Shown: positions 35,990 to 40,938 of the stretch, one piece after another
Layout: the number at the start of each line of letters is the position of its first letter
Position numbering within the stretch: the stretch's first letter is position 1
Assembly: GCA_020431405.1 (NCBI GenBank)
Contig: JAGQIK010000039.1
Span: 1 to 40,938, forward strand
Origin: Myxococcales bacterium
GTDB lineage: Bacteria > Myxococcota_A > Polyangia > GCA-2747355
Direction of reading: 5' to 3'
DNA length: 40,938 bases
Made by a program: the position numbers and the translations under genes
Notes under the pieces: model-generated
The model's database searches: none
What the model was told of the DNA's origin: nothing
The model's input: only the letters and a program-made list of their open reading frames with translations

Positions 35990-36877
35990 CTAGAGACAGC
36001 CACTGCCTTGGCCGTTGCAGCACTCGAGCTTGGGATCTGGCAGCGGTGCGCAGTCGGCGTTGCTCTCGCAGCCCTCGCATAGGTTGTTGGCGCACTTGCC
36101 GGTGCCACGTCCGACGCAGTGTGCGTTGTAGAGACACTCGACACAGCGGCCGTGCAGCGGACTGCCAGCGGGCCTGTTGCAGTAGCGGCCGAGCCCCGAG
36201 TCGAGGCAGTCCTGGTCGGACCTGCAGGCATCGCAACGCCCGCCCCAGCAGTAGCCCGTGGTGCCGGTGCCCGCGGTGCAGTAGCTGTCGTCCGTACAAG
36301 CCGCGCATTGGCCGTTTCTGCAGGCGGCGCCGAGGCCAGCGTTGACGCAGTCGCTGTCACTGTCGCAGCGTTTGCAGGCGCCCGCGAGGCACTTTCCGGT
36401 GTTGTCAGGGCCCGCGGTGCAGTCGGAGTCTGCGACGCAGGCCATGCAGACACCGACGTTGTTGTTGTTGGTCAGCGCGCACTTCGGCCTGCTCGCGTCG
36501 GCGGTGCAGTCGGTGTCGCTCTTGCACTGACTGCAGTAGCCTTTGCTGCCGCAGAGGCGATAGCCCGGGATGTAGGTCGCGCAGTCGACGTCGGTGGTGC
36601 AGGTCTTTCCAGGGCCGCCGCCACCGCTCTGTGCGGGTGTGGGATCGAAGCAGCCGCGAAGCGTGATGCCGCTGCGCGCAGGATCGAGGTCGGCGTCGGC
36701 GATGGCGTCGGCTGTCGCTTCACCCGCCGTGTCGGCCGCCGCGTCGACGTCCTGTTGGAGGTCCGCCGAGGCGTCCGTGGCGCTTGCCGATGTGCTCGAG
36801 CAGGACGCGCCTGCGAGCAGCAGGCCGAGGGGCGCGATCGCTAGCCAGCTCGTCTTCGATCGGTTGTTGTTCTTCAT
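35990..36877 (-). CDS. Cys-rich repeat lipoprotein
   Basis: A 295-residue protein from ATG 36877 (another ATG at 36889 is possible). The signal peptide ends in LAGASC. An Asp/Ala linker follows (about 30-70), then eight repeats of the type C-x-x-D-x-D-C...C-x-x-G-x-C (CTTDVDC, CKSDTDC, CVADSDC, CDSDSDC, CTDDSYC, CRSDQDC, CLYNAHC, CESNADC), each spaced by about 28-32 residues with paired Cys. Such tandem disulphide modules are typical of myxobacterial surface lipoproteins and resemble EGF-like or TNF-receptor-like knots (inference). A role in adhesion or surface binding is plausible. Confidence 0.85.
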   Translation of the reverse strand: MKNNNRSKTSWLAIAPLGLLLAGASCSSTSASATDASADLQQDVDAAADTAGEATADAIADADLDPARSGITLRGCFDPTPAQSGGGGPGKTCTTDVDCATYIPGYRLCGSKGYCSQCKSDTDCTADASRPKCALTNNNNVGVCMACVADSDCTAGPDNTGKCLAGACKRCDSDSDCVNAGLGAACRNGQCAACTDDSYCTAGTGTTGYCWGGRCDACRSDQDCLDSGLGRYCNRPAGSPLHGRCVECLYNAHCVGRGTGKCANNLCEGCESNADCAPLPDPKLECCNGQGSGCL

Positions 36878-37000
36878 GGCGCCGTGCATTGCGAACGACG
36901 CACCACCGCAAGCGGTCGTAATCACGGCGCGGCTTAGAGAGTGTCACGCCAGCGATGCAAACGAAGAGGTTGCAGTGCCGCTGCGACGTGCGCACCGCGG

Positions 37001-38278
37001 CTACCCTTCGGCGGCGCGCAGCGCGTGAACCAGATCACGCTTGAGGTCGGAGAGGTGCTCGAGGCCGACGGACATGCGGATCAAGCCCGGCCCGACGCCG
37101 CGCGCTTCGAGCTCGGCGGGCGGGACGTCGGCGTGGGTCATGGTCATGGGGTGCTCGACGAGCGTCTCGGTGCCGCCGAGCGAGACGGCGAGGCGCGCGA
37201 CCTCGAAGCTGTCGAGCACGCGATAGGCCGCTGCCTGGCCGCCTTTGATGTGAAACGCGATCATCGATCCCGACCCTGTGCACTGCTTCTGCCACAGCGC
37301 GTGCTGCGGCTCGTTCGGCGCGAGCAGCCCCGGGTAGCTCACCGATTCGACCATCGGGTGCTCGGCGAGCAGCTGCGCCAGCGCGCGCGCGTTCTTCTGC
37401 TGGCGGCGCATGCGCACGGAGAGCGTCTCGAGCGAGCGCAGCAGCAGCCAGCCGTTGAAAGGCGTGGCGCCCGTGCCGAGGATCGTGCGCATGGAGAGCA
37501 CCTTGACCATCAGCTCGCGCGGCCCGCTGGCGACGCCGGCGATCAGATCGCTGTGGCCGCCGATGAACTTGGTGGCCGAGTAGATCACGATGTCGGCACC
37601 CATCGTGGCCGGCAGCTGAAATAGCGGGCCGAGCAGCGTGTTGTCGACCACGGTGGTGACGGCACCGCCGTGTGCAGCGCGCAGATCGGCGCCGAGCTGA
37701 GCGATGGCTGCGATGTCTGTGTGCACCAGGTTGGGGTTGGCGGGGGTCTCGAGGTACAGCACGCGCACGCGAGCGGCGCCGGCCTGCTCGGCCGCCTCGC
37801 GCATCCTGGCCGGCGCGTCGTCGCCAGCGGCGACGAGCCGTACGTCGATGCCGTACTCGCTGAGGATGTGGCGAAACAGATAGTAGGTGCCGCCGTAGAT
37901 CGGCTCGGTGGAGATCACCACGTCGCCAGGACGCAGCAGCGCCAGCATCGTCGTCGAGATCGCCGCCATGCCGGAGGCGAACGTGGCGCCGAGCTCGCAC
38001 TGATCCCAGGCCGCCATGCGCTCCTCGAAGATCTGCATGTTGGGGTTGTTGAGGCGGCTGTAGATCAGGCCTTGCTGCTCGCCGTCGTCGGGCTCGCGCA
38101 GCCCGTAGGCCAGCTCGAAGAAGCGCTTGCCGTCCTCGGCGCTGGCGAACTGAAACGTCGAGGTCAGAAAGACGGGCGGCTTGACCGCGCCTTCGGAGAG
38201 GCGCGGCTCGTAGCCGTATCCCAGCGCGAGCGTTTCGGGGTTGAAGGGCTTGCCGGTGCTGTGACTGCGCTTGCTCAT
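37001..38278 (-). CDS. Cys/Met metabolism PLP-dependent enzyme (cystathionine gamma-synthase or methionine gamma-lyase type)
   Basis: 425 residues from ATG 38278; an in-frame ATG 38326 would add 16 residues. The fold-type I landmarks are YSRLNNPNMQIFEERMAAWD, FASGMAAISTTMLALL, the PLP-binding Asp in VVDNTLLGPLF, the Schiff-base Lys in YSATKFIGGHSD, the Arg in ILGTGATPFNGWLLLRSLETL and the late VSLGGTETLVEHPMTMTHADV. These fit the MetB/MetC/MegL family, which makes or cleaves C-S bonds in cysteine, homocysteine and methionine metabolism. Which reaction cannot be decided by eye. It is divergent from the KASIII gene, with 272 bp between them. Confidence 0.93.
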   Translation of the reverse strand: MSKRSHSTGKPFNPETLALGYGYEPRLSEGAVKPPVFLTSTFQFASAEDGKRFFELAYGLREPDDGEQQGLIYSRLNNPNMQIFEERMAAWDQCELGATFASGMAAISTTMLALLRPGDVVISTEPIYGGTYYLFRHILSEYGIDVRLVAAGDDAPARMREAAEQAGAARVRVLYLETPANPNLVHTDIAAIAQLGADLRAAHGGAVTTVVDNTLLGPLFQLPATMGADIVIYSATKFIGGHSDLIAGVASGPRELMVKVLSMRTILGTGATPFNGWLLLRSLETLSVRMRRQQKNARALAQLLAEHPMVESVSYPGLLAPNEPQHALWQKQCTGSGSMIAFHIKGGQAAAYRVLDSFEVARLAVSLGGTETLVEHPMTMTHADVPPAELEARGVGPGLIRMSVGLEHLSDLKRDLVHALRAAEG

Positions 38279-38397
38279 GCGTCGACGGTCCGGCGTCGCT
38301 GGCAGTTCGTCAAGGGTAGGACGCATTGTTGCAGTGCGCCATTTTGGCCCGGTTCCCAGTCAGCCAACCTCGTGCATTTATTCTGAACGCCTCACAC

Positions 38398-38418
38398 AGG
38401 CCCCGCAAAGCGAGGCCT
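38398..38418. terminator. Hairpin in the intergenic region
   Basis: aggccccgc and gcgaggcct form a 9-bp stem with one G-U pair and a 3-nt loop. There is no U run, so it may be a regulatory or protein-binding hairpin rather than a terminator. The region around it is AT-richer than its flanks. Confidence 0.3.
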
Positions 38419-38506
38419 GAAGCCTATGCACATGCCCAATCTTTCTGTAATCGATAAGAAAAAGTCTGAGCATGTGACAGGTATGTTGCAATGCAGCAAA
38501 AAGTCA

Positions 38507-38535
38507 TTGACCGCGCATTGCTCTCGCACTAACAC
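38507..38535 (+). promoter_or_regulatory. Candidate promoter TTGACC-17-TAACAC for the KASIII gene
   Basis: -35 TTGACC (38507-38512), a 17-bp spacer and -10 TAACAC (38530-38535). The ATG at 38551 follows AAGGGG. The 100 bp upstream are AT-rich for this window, consistent with a regulated start. Confidence 0.55.
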
Positions 38536-38550
38536 CAAGGGGTGGGCGGG

Positions 38551-39576
38551 ATGAGCAGCCACGCGGTGATTCGAGGCACCGGCAGCTACGTGCCCGACGG
38601 CGAGCTCGACAACGAGGCGCTGCAGCGCGTGCTCGAGCAGGCAGGTGCGGTGCAAGCCGCGCCCGCGGGCGAGCGCTTTGTCGACAAGATGCACGCGCGC
38701 ACGGGGATCACCACGCGCCGCATCGCGCCCGACGGTTGGGCGGCGTCGGACGTCGCGCTGCCCGCCGCGCGCGCCGCGCTCGAGGCCGCCAGCTGGCGCG
38801 CCGAGGACGTCGACCTGATCATCGTCGGCACCGACTCGCCCGACTTCATCACGCCCGCCACGTCGGTGGTGCTGCAGCACAAGCTCGGCGCGCGCGCCGC
38901 CGGCACGTTCGATGTGGGGTGCGCCTGCGCGTCGTTCCCCACCGGGCTGGCGACGGCGGCCGGTCTGCTCGTTACCAACGCAGCGCTGCGGCGCGCGCTG
39001 GTTGTCGGCGTCTATCGCATGTCGGTGCTTGCCGACGCGCACGATCCGATGCGCTTCTTCTACAGCGACGGCGCTGGCGCCGCGGCGCTCGAGCGCGCCG
39101 ACGCGCCCGGTGTGATCGCCTCGGCGTTTGCCGCCGATGGATCGCTGCATCGCAACTGGGGCATCTTTGCCGGCGCCACCGCCGAGCCACCGAGCGTCGA
39201 GGCACTCGAGGCTGGCCGCATGCAGGTGCGGATGGTCGAGCGCTATCCGCCGGAGGTCAACGAAGAGGGGTGGCCGCGCCTGGTGCGCGAGCTCGCCGAG
39301 CGGGGCGGCTTCGCCGTGGGCGACATCGATCTGGCGATCTTCACGCAGGTGCGCCGGCCGACCATCGAGAAGGTGATGGCGACGCTCGAGCTGCCTCTCG
39401 AGCGCACGCACATGGTGATGGATCGCTTCGGCTATACCGGCAGCGCGTGTGTGCCGATGGCGCTTCACGACGCGGTGGCGCAGGGGCGGCTTCGCGCCGG
39501 TGATCTCGTCGTGCTGGTCGGCTCGGGCGTGGGCTACAACCAAGCCGGCGTAGCGCTGCGCTGGACGCAGGACTAG
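38551..39576 (+). CDS. Beta-ketoacyl-ACP synthase III (FabH/OleA-like) family protein without His/Asn
   Basis: 341 residues, thiolase fold. The active Cys is kept (FDVGCACASF, Cys126 by alignment with E. coli FabH Cys112), as are MHARTGITTRRIA and the late GSGVGYNQAGVALRW. The other two catalytic positions have changed: the 'HQAN' loop reads TQVR (IFTQVRRPTIEKV), so His is Thr, and the 'HGNTS' loop reads FGYTGSA, so Asn is Tyr. Decarboxylating condensation is unlikely. Transfer of an acyl group from Cys is more plausible. A predicted acyl-CoA ligase starts 3 bp after the stop and would supply activated acyl groups. It is the first gene of an operon running past the window edge. Confidence 0.9.
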   Translation: MSSHAVIRGTGSYVPDGELDNEALQRVLEQAGAVQAAPAGERFVDKMHARTGITTRRIAPDGWAASDVALPAARAALEAASWRAEDVDLIIVGTDSPDFITPATSVVLQHKLGARAAGTFDVGCACASFPTGLATAAGLLVTNAALRRALVVGVYRMSVLADAHDPMRFFYSDGAGAAALERADAPGVIASAFAADGSLHRNWGIFAGATAEPPSVEALEAGRMQVRMVERYPPEVNEEGWPRLVRELAERGGFAVGDIDLAIFTQVRRPTIEKVMATLELPLERTHMVMDRFGYTGSACVPMALHDAVAQGRLRAGDLVVLVGSGVGYNQAGVALRWTQD

Positions 39577-39579
39577 ACG

Positions 39580-40938
<1,359 letters not shown>

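Noticed and set aside
34156-36345. 729-codon plus-strand frame opposite three minus-strand genes
   Set aside because: It spans the selenoprotein, the beta-barrel and the Cys-rich lipoprotein genes and has no recognisable domain.

Overview
This is a GC-rich chromosomal window of about 41 kb from a Gram-negative bacterium, most likely a member of the Myxococcota or a related former deltaproteobacterial lineage. The evidence is about a dozen predicted lipoproteins, several with long Asp/Ala or Pro/Thr linkers and Cys-rich D-x-D-C repeats, together with a Hanks-type kinase, a sigma-54 activator and an ECF sigma operon. No phage, CRISPR array, rRNA or intact insertion sequence was seen. Most large antisense reading frames are GC-driven shadows and are left out.

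Layout. (1) 1-3824: a minus-strand operon of a frameshifted NfeD-like membrane protein, a flotillin and a parvulin-type lipoprotein (cut by the window edge). It is divergent from a PspF-like sigma-54 activator and has a near-consensus -24/-12 promoter between them, so it looks like a membrane-stress module. (2) 3839-15549: an isocitrate-dehydrogenase-like enzyme, a von Willebrand A lipoprotein, a MORN-like lipoprotein, a protein of unknown function, a trypsin-like lipoprotein, a crotonase, a kinase fused to a cyclic-nucleotide-binding domain, a Cys-rich lipoprotein, a lipoprotein with a His/Cys pair, and a lipase-like lipoprotein. (3) 15755-20822: an ACMSD-like amidohydrolase, an aldo-keto reductase homologue without its catalytic residues, a CPA2-type antiporter and an Old Yellow Enzyme. 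(4) 20838-25381: a lipoprotein, then a translationally coupled operon of ECF sigma factor, zinc-binding anti-sigma factor and exported caspase-like protease. (5) 25705-30942: small lipoproteins, a PEGA/TPR protein, tRNA-Asn and the three-gene pntAA-pntAB-pntB transhydrogenase operon. (6) 31104-36877: an FG-GAP-like lipoprotein, a Tat-exported extradiol dioxygenase, an exported unknown, a selenocysteine-containing ArsM-like methyltransferase, an outer-membrane protein and a Cys-rich repeat lipoprotein. (7) 37001-40938: a PLP gamma-lyase/synthase, a KASIII-like enzyme without His/Asn, and an acyl-CoA ligase cut by the right edge.

The strongest unusual signal is at 34204-34989. A methyltransferase frame is interrupted by one in-frame TGA exactly where relatives carry a conserved Cys. 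The homologous frame then continues for 55 codons, and a perfect 8-bp stem with a GGU loop starts 17 nt after the TGA, which fits a bacterial SECIS element. Other notable points are the sigma/anti-sigma/caspase operon, the sigma-54 flotillin module, and a recurrent TAnnnT box 6-9 nt upstream of eight start codons that suggests leaderless transcription is common in this genome.
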